Origin: Rhodospirillales bacterium
GTDB taxonomy: Bacteria > Pseudomonadota > Alphaproteobacteria > ATCC43930 > CGMCC-115725
Direction of reading: 5' to 3'
Assembly: GCA_028288725.1 (NCBI GenBank)
Contig: JAQGIC010000062.1
Span: forward strand, 1 to 64,000
Length of the DNA: 64,000 nucleotides
This document shows, piece by piece, positions 25,711-34,448 of the stretch; positions within the stretch are counted from its first letter, which is position 1; each line of letters begins with the position of its first letter. The translations under genes and the position numbers were made by a program. A model generated the notes under the pieces. The model searched no databases, was not told the origin of the DNA, and worked only from the letters and a program-made list of their open reading frames with translations.

Positions 25711-27090
25711 TCAGCGAAGCTCCCCTGCCACGATAGGTTCGGACGCGAGGTTCATCGATTCGGAGGCGACTGGCGCGCGCCGTGCGGAAACATGCCGGCT
25801 CCGTCCTGCGCCAATCCCCGCGAACATGCCCGCCGCCCCGACGATCAGGAAGAAGGCACCGACGGCGTCGTATCCGCCCGTCCAGGCGTGAAGTAAGCCC
25901 ACGAGGAGCGGCCCCGCGGCGCCCAGCCCATAGCCGACGCCCTGCACCATGCTCGAAAGCTGGGCCGCGACATGGGCATCGCTGGATCGAAGCACGATCA
26001 ATGTCAGGGCGACGGACGTCAGCGCCCCTTGTCCGATCCCCTGCAGGATGGCCCAGCCCCAGATCGTCGAGAGGGGTGCAAAGAGGCAACCCGTGAAGCC
26101 GGTCACGGCCATCAGCATCACTGCCGCGTTGATGAATCTCTGATCTCGGGCCCGCGCTGCAATGCCGGGCGCAACCAGGCAGGCGAGCATCTGGCACAGT
26201 ACGGAGACCGAGACGATGACTCCGGCCGTGCCGAGCGGTAGGCCGCGGGCATGCAGGATGGGCGCGAGCCAACCGAACACGCTGAAGGACAGCATCGACT
26301 GGAGAATCATGAATAGCGTTACGCACCAGGCGAGGGGGCATCGGTAAAGGCCGGAAATCACAACCCCAGCGAAGCGGGCCTCCCGTTTCAGGCGAGGCGC
26401 CTGCGGTGCCCAGACCAATGCGGCCGCCAGCGCCGGGATCGCCCACAAGGCGAGGGCCCTGGACCATGACCCGCCCGCGCTTGCCTGAAGCGGCACCGTC
26501 AGCCCGGCGGCGGCGGCCGCGCCACCGCACAAAGCCATTGTATAGAGGCCGGACATCAGACCTGTGCGATGTGGGTAATCCCGCTTGATCAGGCCGGGGA
26601 GCAGGACGTTGACGATCGCGATGGCCGCGCCCGCCATCCCCGTCCCCACTGCCAGCGCAGGGATGACCGCAAGGCCGCGCAGGGCGGTTCCGATTGCCAA
26701 CACAATCATCAGGCCGAGGATCGACCGTTCTGCGCCGAACCGCCGGGCAAGCGCGGGCGCGGCGGGGGCGAACGCGCCGACGCAAAGAACCGGCAACGTC
26801 GTCATCAGGCTGATCCCGGCCGACGACAGGTGGGTCGTCTGAACCACGCTCGGCAGGACGGCGCTCAGGCTGGAGAAGAGCGGCCGAAGGTTGAACGCGA
26901 TGAGAACCAGCGTCCCACCGAATAGAATTTGTCTGGCTTTGCCGTGAGGCTGAACGATGGGTGGCGGTGGAAAGCTCTCGATCTCGGCATCAATGCGTTC
27001 GTCGGCGAGCATCATCGCATCCGGGCGGGACAGGGAACTGTTTAGCTGGCGGTCGTCGGGCTCGGCTTCGCTGCCGGCGGGCGTCGTCAT
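25711..27090 (-). CDS. CynX/NimT-family MFS transporter
   Basis: A 459-residue 12-helix major-facilitator transporter with a cytoplasmic N-terminal extension of about 50 residues. LVLIAFNLRPLFSSLSAVLP is the first helix with the CynX-family 'NLRP' motif. Further markers are TTLPVLCVGAFAPAAPALAR, NVLLPGLIKRDYPHRTGLMS and GIGQGALTSVALTLI. CynX relatives move cyanate, 2-nitroimidazole or small organic acids. Here it lies 142 bp after the CMD-family gene in the catabolic cluster and may import its substrate, which is inference. Confidence 0.85.
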   Translation of the reverse strand: MTTPAGSEAEPDDRQLNSSLSRPDAMMLADERIDAEIESFPPPPIVQPHGKARQILFGGTLVLIAFNLRPLFSSLSAVLPSVVQTTHLSSAGISLMTTLPVLCVGAFAPAAPALARRFGAERSILGLMIVLAIGTALRGLAVIPALAVGTGMAGAAIAIVNVLLPGLIKRDYPHRTGLMSGLYTMALCGGAAAAAGLTVPLQASAGGSWSRALALWAIPALAAALVWAPQAPRLKREARFAGVVISGLYRCPLAWCVTLFMILQSMLSFSVFGWLAPILHARGLPLGTAGVIVSVSVLCQMLACLVAPGIAARARDQRFINAAVMLMAVTGFTGCLFAPLSTIWGWAILQGIGQGALTSVALTLIVLRSSDAHVAAQLSSMVQGVGYGLGAAGPLLVGLLHAWTGGYDAVGAFFLIVGAAGMFAGIGAGRSRHVSARRAPVASESMNLASEPIVAGELR

Positions 27091-27232
27091 CAATTGAGCA
27101 GCCGTTCGAGGGTGAGGAGGATCGGAGACATTAAAGCGCGCACCGTCTCGTCCGCGCGCGCCGTTTCGTCGCGCGGCAAGTCTGCGCCGGCGCCAGCCGA
27201 AAAGAAGTCCATTCGCGGCCATGGGTCATGAT

Positions 27233-27772
27233 CTATTGACGCACGAACCACGGTTCTTTCTCGATTTCCAGCGGCAGGATGATGCGCACGACGCAGTTGT
27301 ACCAAGCGATGGTCAACAGCAGCTCCAGCTGTTGTCGGGGCCCGAGGAACGATGTTGCGGCCCAGGTGGCGTCGCTGACGCGCCCGTCCAGCGTCATCTC
27401 CTTCGCCAGCCGGATGACCGAGCGTTCCTCGGCATTGAAGCAATCGGCCGTCTCGAACGCGCGCAGCTGTTCGAGCTGTTCGCGTCGGACACCCGCCTGC
27501 AATGCTGCGTTCCAATGATGGTCGACCTCGTAGGACGCGTTCGCCTCGAGCCCGACGGTCACCACGGCCAACTCGCGGAACACCCGGGGGAACGTGGTTT
27601 TTTTCCGCAGCGCCGTCGCCATTCCAAGCACGGCCTCGGCGAGGTCCGGGGCATTCGCGAGCGCGAGGAAGATGTTTTCCGGGTTCGCCCCGCGCTCCTG
27701 GACCAAACGGTCATACAGATCGGTCCGGCCGTCCGGCATGGTCTCTCGGCTGACGTAGGAAATGCGGGCCAT
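27233..27772 (-). CDS. Carboxymuconolactone-decarboxylase-family protein
   Basis: A 179-residue helical protein with the CMD core FRELAVVTVGLEANASYEVD followed by HHWNAALQAGVRREQLEQLR. The AhpD-type CxxC redox pair is absent, so a peroxidase role is unlikely; members without it act on lactones or are of unknown function and often lie in aromatic-degradation operons. It is 63 bp downstream of the extradiol dioxygenase gene on the same strand. Confidence 0.85.
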   Translation of the reverse strand: MARISYVSRETMPDGRTDLYDRLVQERGANPENIFLALANAPDLAEAVLGMATALRKKTTFPRVFRELAVVTVGLEANASYEVDHHWNAALQAGVRREQLEQLRAFETADCFNAEERSVIRLAKEMTLDGRVSDATWAATSFLGPRQQLELLLTIAWYNCVVRIILPLEIEKEPWFVRQ

Positions 27773-27835
27773 GTCTCACACTAGCTCCTTGCTGGATATG
27801 CTCTCAGGCCGCCGCGGCGATGGCCTGAGAGGCCC

Positions 27836-28837
27836 TCAACTCATCCGTAGATAGGCCTCGAGGGATGGTTCCGGTCCGCCGGGCGGCGGGCTGGTGCGGG
27901 CGACTCCTTCAAACGGAGACGCATTTGTCAGCCAGTTTTGGCGCGGCGGCAGCCCCCAGGATTCCGTGACCCGCGAGACGCCGCTCAGATCGTAGACGAG
28001 CGGTCCGTCATCGCGATCTCCGTAATAGATCGGCGGCGGCAGGAGCTCGACGCGGTGGCCATCCGGATCGAGCAGATAGACATAGTACGAGTGCCCAAGA
28101 CTGTGCCGCCCCGGTCCGAACTCGACATTGTCGCCGTAGCCGAGGCTGCCGGCGACATCGCAGGCCCTGATGATGTCGTTGATGCCGCTGACGATATAGC
28201 CGAAATGGTGCAGCGCCGGGCCGGGTCGCCGGATGAAGACCACGTCGTATAGCGTGTCCTTGACATGCAGGAAGACGCCGATGGGTACGTCGCCGATCAT
28301 CATGTAGTCGCCGATCCGAAAGCCGAATTCGGCGTAGAAGCTGGCCGCCTTCTCGACGTCCGGCACGGTGACCTGGTAGTGGTCGAAGCGCAACGCACCG
28401 CCGCCGTGCAGCGCCTCGAATTTCTGATCGACGCGTTCAACGCGCGACATCGAGGCGCACAGTTCCAACGGCGTTCCGCTGCTGTCGAAAGTGTGCAGCG
28501 TGCGTGACTGATAAGGTGCCTCGACGAACTCCGCGGGCAGCCCCCGGCCGGCGAAGAAGGATTTCGCCTTGTCCAGATCCTCCTCGTCATAGGTTCGTAG
28601 GCCGGTCCTGATGCAAGCCGGCGTACCGCTGGTTCGCTTGAGGACCAGGCTGTGATGAGAGCGTTCCTCGACACCCCGGAGATAGAGCGTGTCACGCTCT
28701 TCGTCGCTCACTACCAAGCCGAGAACCTGCGTGTAGAACTCGCGGCTGCGCGACAGATCGCGCACGCTGTAGGTCAGGTGGCTGGCGCGGGTGACGCGAA
28801 ACGGTGGCGGCCATGACGTCTTTGGTATGTGAACCAT
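27836..28837 (-). CDS. Extradiol (meta-cleavage) dioxygenase of the VOC fold
   Basis: A 333-residue type I extradiol dioxygenase with two VOC modules. Module 1 starts RASHLTYSVRDLSRSREFYT; module 2 starts RFDHYQVTVPDVEKAASFYA. The iron or manganese ligands are His153 (FDHYQV), His211 (ALHHFGYIV) and Glu264 (DGHRVELL), the usual 2-His-1-carboxylate set. The sequence style and length are closest to homoprotocatechuate 2,3-dioxygenase and relatives, but the natural catechol is not determined. The flanking fumarylacetoacetase-like and CMD genes suggest downstream steps. The 138 bp upstream show nothing recognisable. Confidence 0.9.
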   Translation of the reverse strand: MVHIPKTSWPPPFRVTRASHLTYSVRDLSRSREFYTQVLGLVVSDEERDTLYLRGVEERSHHSLVLKRTSGTPACIRTGLRTYDEEDLDKAKSFFAGRGLPAEFVEAPYQSRTLHTFDSSGTPLELCASMSRVERVDQKFEALHGGGALRFDHYQVTVPDVEKAASFYAEFGFRIGDYMMIGDVPIGVFLHVKDTLYDVVFIRRPGPALHHFGYIVSGINDIIRACDVAGSLGYGDNVEFGPGRHSLGHSYYVYLLDPDGHRVELLPPPIYYGDRDDGPLVYDLSGVSRVTESWGLPPRQNWLTNASPFEGVARTSPPPGGPEPSLEAYLRMS

Positions 28838-28975
28838 TGGGTCTCCTGTGTTTCGTCCCTACTTTGAATTGGTGCCGGATCTTAGGTCGGGAGACGATCC
28901 GCGACGAAGGGTCGGCGAGATGCCCTTGTCCTCGGCGGCCCCGACGATGCCGATCACCTCGGCATCGAATATTTC

Positions 28976-29851
28976 CTACCTGCCCGGCTTCTCCTGTGCG
29001 ATCGGGTTGCGGAGCGACCCGACGCCTTCGATTGCGCATTCGCAGACGTCGCCCGGCTTCATCCAGAGCTGTGGCGTTCGCGCGAAACCCACGCCGGATG
29101 GGGTGCCCATGACGATCACATCGCCGATCTCCAGCGTCATGCACTCGGACAGGATCGCGATCGTCGTGGCGACGTCGAAGATCATGTCGGCCGTGTCGGC
29201 GTCCTGGACGAGCGTGCCATTGAGGCGGGTCGTCACGCGCAGGCCTTTGGCGCCGAGGGGCAACTCGTCGGCGGAAACGAACTCCGGCCCGAAGCTGCCG
29301 GTGCCGTCGAAATTCTTGCCGATCGTCCATTGCGACGACTTGAACTGATAGTCCCTGACGGAGCCGTCGTTGAAGACGGAATAGCCAGCGACGGAGGAGA
29401 GCGCGTCCTCAACGGCGGCCCGGCGGGTCCGTCTCCCGATGATCACCGCAAGCTCGACCTCGTAGTCGAACTGCTCGGATTGGGCAGGCCGGATCATGTC
29501 GGCGCCATGCGCGACGAGCGAACTGGGCGTCCGGAGGAAGATCGCCGGATAGTCCGGCTTGGCGAAGCCGCCCTCCGCCGCATGATCCGTATAGTTCAGA
29601 CCGAGGCAGACGATCTTGCCCGGCGTGGGGAGGACGGGCAGATACTGCGCCGAAGCGGCCGAGATGCCTGCGCCCTGCGCCGTCGCCGCGAGCGCCGCCT
29701 CGAGGCGGGCCCGAGCCTCCGGACCGGCGGCGAGGAAGCCCGCCAGATCGCCGGAAAATCCGGCCGCCGCGGTGGAAACCGGGTAATACGCGTCGCCGCG
29801 CCGGGCGCACAGCGTGGCGGTTCCGGACAGGGACAATGTGGCCAGCCTCAC
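28976..29851 (-). CDS. Fumarylacetoacetate hydrolase-family protein
   Basis: A 291-residue FAH-fold enzyme with an N-terminal small domain. The core begins KIVCLGLNYTDHAAEGGFAK. Metal-binding acidic residues appear in DYEVELAVIIGRR and YSVFNDGSVRDYQ, followed by GKNFDGTGSFGPEFVSADEL and IVMGTPSGVGFAR. Relatives split C-C bonds of ring-cleavage products or decarboxylate or isomerise them (HpcE, fumarylpyruvate hydrolase, ureidoglycolate lyase type). GTG 29851 is chosen because the family start (RLATL) follows and GGAGAAAGG lies upstream. It is 55 bp after the NodB-like gene. Confidence 0.88.
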   Translation of the reverse strand: MRLATLSLSGTATLCARRGDAYYPVSTAAAGFSGDLAGFLAAGPEARARLEAALAATAQGAGISAASAQYLPVLPTPGKIVCLGLNYTDHAAEGGFAKPDYPAIFLRTPSSLVAHGADMIRPAQSEQFDYEVELAVIIGRRTRRAAVEDALSSVAGYSVFNDGSVRDYQFKSSQWTIGKNFDGTGSFGPEFVSADELPLGAKGLRVTTRLNGTLVQDADTADMIFDVATTIAILSECMTLEIGDVIVMGTPSGVGFARTPQLWMKPGDVCECAIEGVGSLRNPIAQEKPGR

Positions 29852-29906
29852 GACAAAGCGCCTTTCTCCGGGCGCGGCCCGGTTTCGATGATGCGGCTGC
29901 CGGCGC

Positions 29907-30563
29907 TCATGCCGCGCCTCCCGTTGCGACATAGGGTTCGATCGGTCCGCTGATCCGCCCCCGTTCCACGGGGACGCAGGCGTCCGGGAAGTCCTGCTGG
30001 AAAATGGCGCCGCGATCCTCCGCGGCGCAGAGGAAGTGGTCGAGCCGGGCCATCGCCCCGGTGGGCAGGTCATGGAGCACGATCACGGCGTGCTCGATCT
30101 CGAAGCACAGCCGCAGGGCGCGCTCCACCCAGCCTTCCGGGTAAGCCCAGTCTTCCGGCACCACGTTCCACAGCACGCAGGTATAGCGGCCTTGGACGAG
30201 CGTGCGGAGAGCCTCGTCGTTGAGCAGCCGCTGGTCGAGATGCCCACCCCCTCCGCCGCCGAGCGGACGGAAGAAACGACGCTCATGCGCGAGTTCGCCG
30301 ATCAGTTCCTGCGTCCGCGCGATCTCGCCCGACGCCATGTCCGCCTCGGCGCTCATCCCCAGCGGTACGAGATGGTTGTAGGTGTGGTTGCCGATCCAGT
30401 GTCCTTCGGCATGGGCGCGCTCGACCAGCGCGCGCCGATCCCGCAACTTGTCGCCGAGGACGAAGAAGGTGGAGCGGATGTCGTGCCGACGCAGCGTGTC
30501 CAATACATGCGGCGTGACGTCCGGGTCCGGGCCGTTGTCGAACGACATGGTGATGATCGGCAT
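29907..30563 (-). CDS. NodB-homology (polysaccharide deacetylase-like) amidohydrolase
   Basis: A 218-residue cytosolic protein (no signal peptide) of the carbohydrate-esterase-4 fold. Motif 1 is SFDNGPDP, where the usual second Asp, a metal ligand, is Asn10; Asp9 remains. Motif 2 is HTYNH (His60 and His64), motif 3 is RFFRPLGG, motif 4 is NVVPEDWAYP and motif 5 is IVLHDLP. The lack of a signal peptide and its position as first gene of an aromatic-catabolic cluster argue for a small-molecule amide or N-acyl hydrolase, as with PuuE allantoinase, rather than a cell-wall enzyme. Substrate unknown. Confidence 0.82.
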   Translation of the reverse strand: MPIITMSFDNGPDPDVTPHVLDTLRRHDIRSTFFVLGDKLRDRRALVERAHAEGHWIGNHTYNHLVPLGMSAEADMASGEIARTQELIGELAHERRFFRPLGGGGGGHLDQRLLNDEALRTLVQGRYTCVLWNVVPEDWAYPEGWVERALRLCFEIEHAVIVLHDLPTGAMARLDHFLCAAEDRGAIFQQDFPDACVPVERGRISGPIEPYVATGGAA

Positions 30564-30755
30564 CCTTAGTCCCTAATATCGTTCGCGCAGAAGCTGGCGA
30601 TACGCCGCCTGCTGTCCCGCGTGCCGGGCCGACGATCGGGAAGGGCCACTGCCGAGCCCGGTCGCGACAGGACGGACGATAGGCGAGATGGCGACGCTGG
30701 ATTATCCTGAAAAAATTGAAGATATTATTCGCGAAACATCGGCAATGAGCACGCC
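30564..30755. promoter_or_regulatory. Divergent promoter region of the catabolic cluster and its LysR regulator
   Basis: 192 bp between divergent genes. The part at 30700-30740 is markedly AT-rich for this genome (runs such as GAAAAAATTG and GATATTATTC) and is the likely LysR target. I cannot mark an exact T-N11-A box with confidence. Confidence 0.45.
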
Positions 30756-31688
30756 ATGGCCACTTCCCTGCCCAGCACGATGCTGAACAACGCGAACATT
30801 CTTTCGCTGCGCTGCTTCGTTGCGGTGGTGGAAACGCAGAGCTTCTCGTCGGCCGCGCGCCAGCTTCGTCTGGCACCGTCCTCGGTCACCAAGCACGTCC
30901 GCCTCATCGAGACGGCGGTCGACGTGGCCTTGGTGCATCGGACCACGCGCAGGGTCAGCGTCACCGATGCCGGCGAGCGTTTTTACGAGCGGTGTCTCAC
31001 GATCCTGGCGCATGTCGACGAGGCCGCTCTCGGCATGGTCGCGGAAAAGCAACTGCGCGGGCATCTGCGCGTCACCGCCCCGCCGTCCTTCGCGGCGGCG
31101 GTTCTCGCTCCGCGCATCCACGAGTTCCTGGCGACCTATCCAGAGCTGTCACTCGACATCGCTGTGTCGAGCGCAACCCCGGATCTGATGCGCAACCGTG
31201 TCGACGTGGCGATCACGCTGCATGAGGAGCCTCAATCGAAGTTGGCGCATTTCCGGCTCGGGCCGTGTCCGCTTCTCTTTTGCGCATCGCCCGACTATCT
31301 CGCACGGCGCGGGGTGCCCCGGCAGCCGCAGGATCTCATCGGCCACGATTGCCTTTCGAGCCGCTTCTCCGACCTGGCGGAAGGGTGGATGATAGGGCGC
31401 GACGGGGCTTGGTACGCCCTGGACCTGCGCTTCAAGCTGCTCTCGGACAATGGGGACGTGCTCCGCCGCGCCTGCCTGGCCGGGGCCGGGATCGGCAATT
31501 TCTACCGCTTCCATGTGCAGGAGGACATCAGGTCGGGCCGTCTGGTTCCCGTGCTCCGGGATTATGACTCGAAGCCCCAGAGCATGTTCGCCATCATTCC
31601 GCACCGCGAGATCGTGAGGCCGCAGGCGAAGGCGTTCATCGCCTTCGTAAGCGGGCTTGCGGCCGAGCTTGATCCTACGATGGGCTGA
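30756..31688 (+). CDS. LysR-family transcriptional regulator
   Basis: A 310-residue LTTR. The winged helix-turn-helix covers the first 65 residues (LRCFVAVVETQSFSSAARQL, APSSVTKHVRLIE, RTTRRVSVTDAGERFYERC). The effector domain follows with LRVTAPPSFAAAVLAPRIHE, VDVAITLHEEPQ and CLAGAGIGNFYRFHVQEDI. It is transcribed divergently from the NodB-FAH-dioxygenase cluster, the usual layout for a regulator activated by a pathway intermediate. A second ATG (30780) may be the real start. Confidence 0.9.
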   Translation: MATSLPSTMLNNANILSLRCFVAVVETQSFSSAARQLRLAPSSVTKHVRLIETAVDVALVHRTTRRVSVTDAGERFYERCLTILAHVDEAALGMVAEKQLRGHLRVTAPPSFAAAVLAPRIHEFLATYPELSLDIAVSSATPDLMRNRVDVAITLHEEPQSKLAHFRLGPCPLLFCASPDYLARRGVPRQPQDLIGHDCLSSRFSDLAEGWMIGRDGAWYALDLRFKLLSDNGDVLRRACLAGAGIGNFYRFHVQEDIRSGRLVPVLRDYDSKPQSMFAIIPHREIVRPQAKAFIAFVSGLAAELDPTMG

Positions 31689-31818
31689 GAGTCGTCCATG
31701 CCCGGCAGGTGTTCGGGCGGAGCGGGCGTCGGACGTGCAGCAGCATCGGCGTGGCGCGACGGGTCGTGCGATATCGGCCGGGACGGCCTGACGACACCGG
31801 CCTGCAGCCCCGACCGGT

Positions 31819-32256
31819 TCAGGGTGAGGGAGCTGTGATGAAGCGTCCGACCGGGCTGTCGAGCTGGTCGGGTTCACCGACGGCCTGACGCGATTCAACG
31901 GTATAATAGTATCTCGTTGCCGGCTGCAGCCCGTGCAAATGAACCCGGAAGACCATGGTCGGGAACGCGCTGTTCCACCGTGTGGGTGAGCGCGCCGAAA
32001 GCGTGAGCTGGTCGGGAGCGGTGCCATAATGGACGATGCCGTAGCGCTCCCGCGTGCCGCTGACGCTCGTCGCGGTCCAGCGGATGAAGGCGGTCGTGTC
32101 TGTCGCCGATTCGAGCTCGGGCGGCTCGACGATCCGCTCCGGTCCGGCAAACGACGATATCGCGGGCGGAGCGGGCGGGCGCGAGAGGGCGAAGTAGACC
32201 GCCGCCGGGACGAAGCACGCCGCAGCAAGCGGCAGGATGAGATGGCGGGACCTCAT
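31819..32256 (-). CDS. Secreted FN3-like small protein
   Basis: A 145-residue protein with an N-terminal hydrophobic segment (LILPLAAACFVPAAVYFAL) that acts as signal peptide or anchor. One fibronectin-III/purple-acid-phosphatase N-terminal-type domain follows (TAFIRWTATSVSGTRERYGI, VFRVHLHGLQPATRYYYTVE). No catalytic domain is attached. It lies 69 bp downstream of the di-heme peroxidase gene and may be its periplasmic partner. The 130 bp to the LysR gene hold nothing recognisable. Confidence 0.7.
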   Translation of the reverse strand: MRSRHLILPLAAACFVPAAVYFALSRPPAPPAISSFAGPERIVEPPELESATDTTAFIRWTATSVSGTRERYGIVHYGTAPDQLTLSARSPTRWNSAFPTMVFRVHLHGLQPATRYYYTVESRQAVGEPDQLDSPVGRFITAPSP

Positions 32257-32325
32257 CGCTGCCGTGCCGCGGGGCAGAATGGCGCGACGATGCCGATGAA
32301 GCGGTCCGACAAGGCGTGTCGCATC

Positions 32326-34002
32326 TCAGCTCGGCGGTGGGGTCGTCGGCTTGCGCTGGATTGCCGGGCGCGCCGTCGGCGTTGCCGAGACGAAGCCGTC
32401 GTTGAGCGTTCCAAGGAAGGCAACGATATCGTTCTCCTCCGCGTCGGTCAGCTTGAGGTGGCCGATCACCATGTTCATGTTGTTGGGATCTTCCGGCCTC
32501 GGCCAGCACGTCACCTTCTCGATCGTGCCGACCCGGCATTGGCCGGACGGCACGTTTTGCGCGTAGAGGTCGCGCGTGTTGTAGAAATGCACGACCTCCT
32601 TGAGACTGTGGAGATAGCCGTTATGCATGAAGGCCTTCACAAAGTTGGGATAGGGCACCTTGGCGGTGTCCCGAAGGGTCGATGTCTGGAACTTGCCTTC
32701 GAAATAGGGCTCGAGCTGGCCCCAGCTCAAGTTGGGCGGGGGCCCGTAATAGCCGCCGAGGAACAGGCCGACACCGGTGTCGGTGAACCCGATGCCGAGT
32801 GGATTGCCGGTGAAGCCCCACTGGTCCGGCGTATTCTCGGAATACCACGGGAGGACCGGATTCCGCGGCAGGCCGAGATTGTTGTAGGTGAAGTCGGTAA
32901 ACATCGGCGCGACGTTGGTTGCGGCGCCTGTGTCCGCGGCGCCTGAGCCGCCGGTGTTCGATCGGCCGTCGAGGTGGCATGTGTTGCATTGCGCCTTGCC
33001 GCGGAACAGGTCGTAGCCCCGCGCCTCGGCAGCGGTGAGCGTGCCGTTGCCCGAGAGGAAGAGATCGAACTTCGACGTAAAGGCGCTGACGGCAGGCGAG
33101 ATTTCGTAGGCGGCGATCGCCTGGCCGAACTCGTCGAAGGCCTGATTGGCCCGGGTCCTGTCGATCGACGACAGCGCGAGCGGCGTCGCAGAGCCGCCGA
33201 GCGAGGCGGCACCTTTGGGCGTGCTGCAGATGGTCGCGACATTGCCCGGCCAGGCGATGTCGAGCGTCCCGCGGCCCCAGACCTGTTCGAAGAACGCCTT
33301 GTAGGAGCCGGTAGAAAGCTTCCACACCACGCAGGCGGTGTCGGGATTGGCCATCTCCTCGGGATCCACCGGTGGATCCTGGGCCTGCTCGGCGGCCGAG
33401 TTCATCAGCCTGTAACCGGTCGCGCGGCCATCCCAGAAGTTCCCGCCGTAGAAGTCGCCCTGGGTCGGGTTGTACTGGAGCGGCGGGAAATATGGAGAAT
33501 AGACGTAGCTCTGCGGGTTGCGCTTGGCCATCCGGTTGTTGGGATAGGCGCCGTGGACGGTGATCGGCACCGACCCCGGATTGGCCCCGCCCGTGAAGAC
33601 GCTGAGGATCGAGGCGCCATTGCCGTAGCCCGCGGCCGGGTCATGGCAGAAGCTGCAGGCGAGATTGCTGTTGACCGAGAGGCGCGGGTCGAAAATCTCG
33701 AGTTTGCCCAACGTCTCGATCTGGTGGAACGGGTCGAGCGTGTTCGACCGGGCGGCGGCGAGCGCCTCGTTGAACAGTCCGGCCTCTTCGGCCCGGATGC
33801 GCTTGAAGTCGGGATCGTTGGCGATAAGGCACTGCAGGTCGACGCGGTTTCCCGTGAGGATGCAGGCGAGATCGGCCGGTGGGATCACGTAGGATTGCGG
33901 CACAGAGACCTGGGCCCGCACGCCCGCGGCTGGAACGGCGGCAAGGGCGCTTGCGACAATGCAGCGGAAGATCAGCCGATTCTCTCGTAGGGTACACTTC
34001 AT
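32326..34002 (-). CDS. Periplasmic di-heme cytochrome c peroxidase/MauG-like protein
   Basis: A 558-residue secreted protein with a signal peptide ending near AAGVRAQ. Two c-type heme sites are visible: CSFCH (in SNLACSFCHDPAAGYGNG) and CNTCH (in RGKAQCNTCHLDGRSNTGG). The longer-than-usual size, FWDGRATGYRLMN and the conserved tail TSTLRDTAKVPYPNFVKAFM with HNGYLHSLKEVVHFYNTRD fit the MauG/CCP superfamily. The role could be peroxide reduction or protein-tyrosine/tryptophan oxidation. AAGGAG precedes ATG 34002. Its substrate is not shown by neighbours, though the small FN3-like gene follows directly. Confidence 0.88.
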   Translation of the reverse strand: MKCTLRENRLIFRCIVASALAAVPAAGVRAQVSVPQSYVIPPADLACILTGNRVDLQCLIANDPDFKRIRAEEAGLFNEALAAARSNTLDPFHQIETLGKLEIFDPRLSVNSNLACSFCHDPAAGYGNGASILSVFTGGANPGSVPITVHGAYPNNRMAKRNPQSYVYSPYFPPLQYNPTQGDFYGGNFWDGRATGYRLMNSAAEQAQDPPVDPEEMANPDTACVVWKLSTGSYKAFFEQVWGRGTLDIAWPGNVATICSTPKGAASLGGSATPLALSSIDRTRANQAFDEFGQAIAAYEISPAVSAFTSKFDLFLSGNGTLTAAEARGYDLFRGKAQCNTCHLDGRSNTGGSGAADTGAATNVAPMFTDFTYNNLGLPRNPVLPWYSENTPDQWGFTGNPLGIGFTDTGVGLFLGGYYGPPPNLSWGQLEPYFEGKFQTSTLRDTAKVPYPNFVKAFMHNGYLHSLKEVVHFYNTRDLYAQNVPSGQCRVGTIEKVTCWPRPEDPNNMNMVIGHLKLTDAEENDIVAFLGTLNDGFVSATPTARPAIQRKPTTPPPS

Positions 34003-34448
34003 GACGGACTCCTTTCCGATGGCATCGGGTCCGGTCGCGCGCAAGCATTCGCTCGCCGGCCAACCGCTGCGACAGGGCATCAACAAGCGGGCGACCAGGG
34101 CGCCGCCCGAACTCGTCAGCGATCGAAAGGTGCCTCCGGAACTCGTCGAATCATCCGCGGTACTACAGACCTGGCCGACCCGCTTGGGGTCAGCCCCAGT
34201 GGCACTACTGCGTGGCGCGTCCTATCGCCGCCAGCGGAGGTAAGTACCGCTCCACCATATCTCTGTCACAGAGGTTGGTCAGTGCCCTGTCCGTGACAAA
34301 ATAATAGCAACGAGACACGCTCATGATGTCGATGCGGCGGTCGCCGATGAGGTGGCGAGCCGCCGCCTGCCTTGTGAGCGTCGTTGGGAGCGGCGAGATC
34401 CGCGCCCAAGGCGTCGGCGCTGGATCGGGAACGGTCCGGTGCCTGCTC
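34003..34448. other. Gene-free gap of 446 bp
   Basis: It separates the peroxidase gene from the 3' end of the alpha/beta hydrolase. Several short open frames exist on both strands, but none has a ribosome site with a recognisable product, and I see no repeat or RNA structure. Confidence 0.5.
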
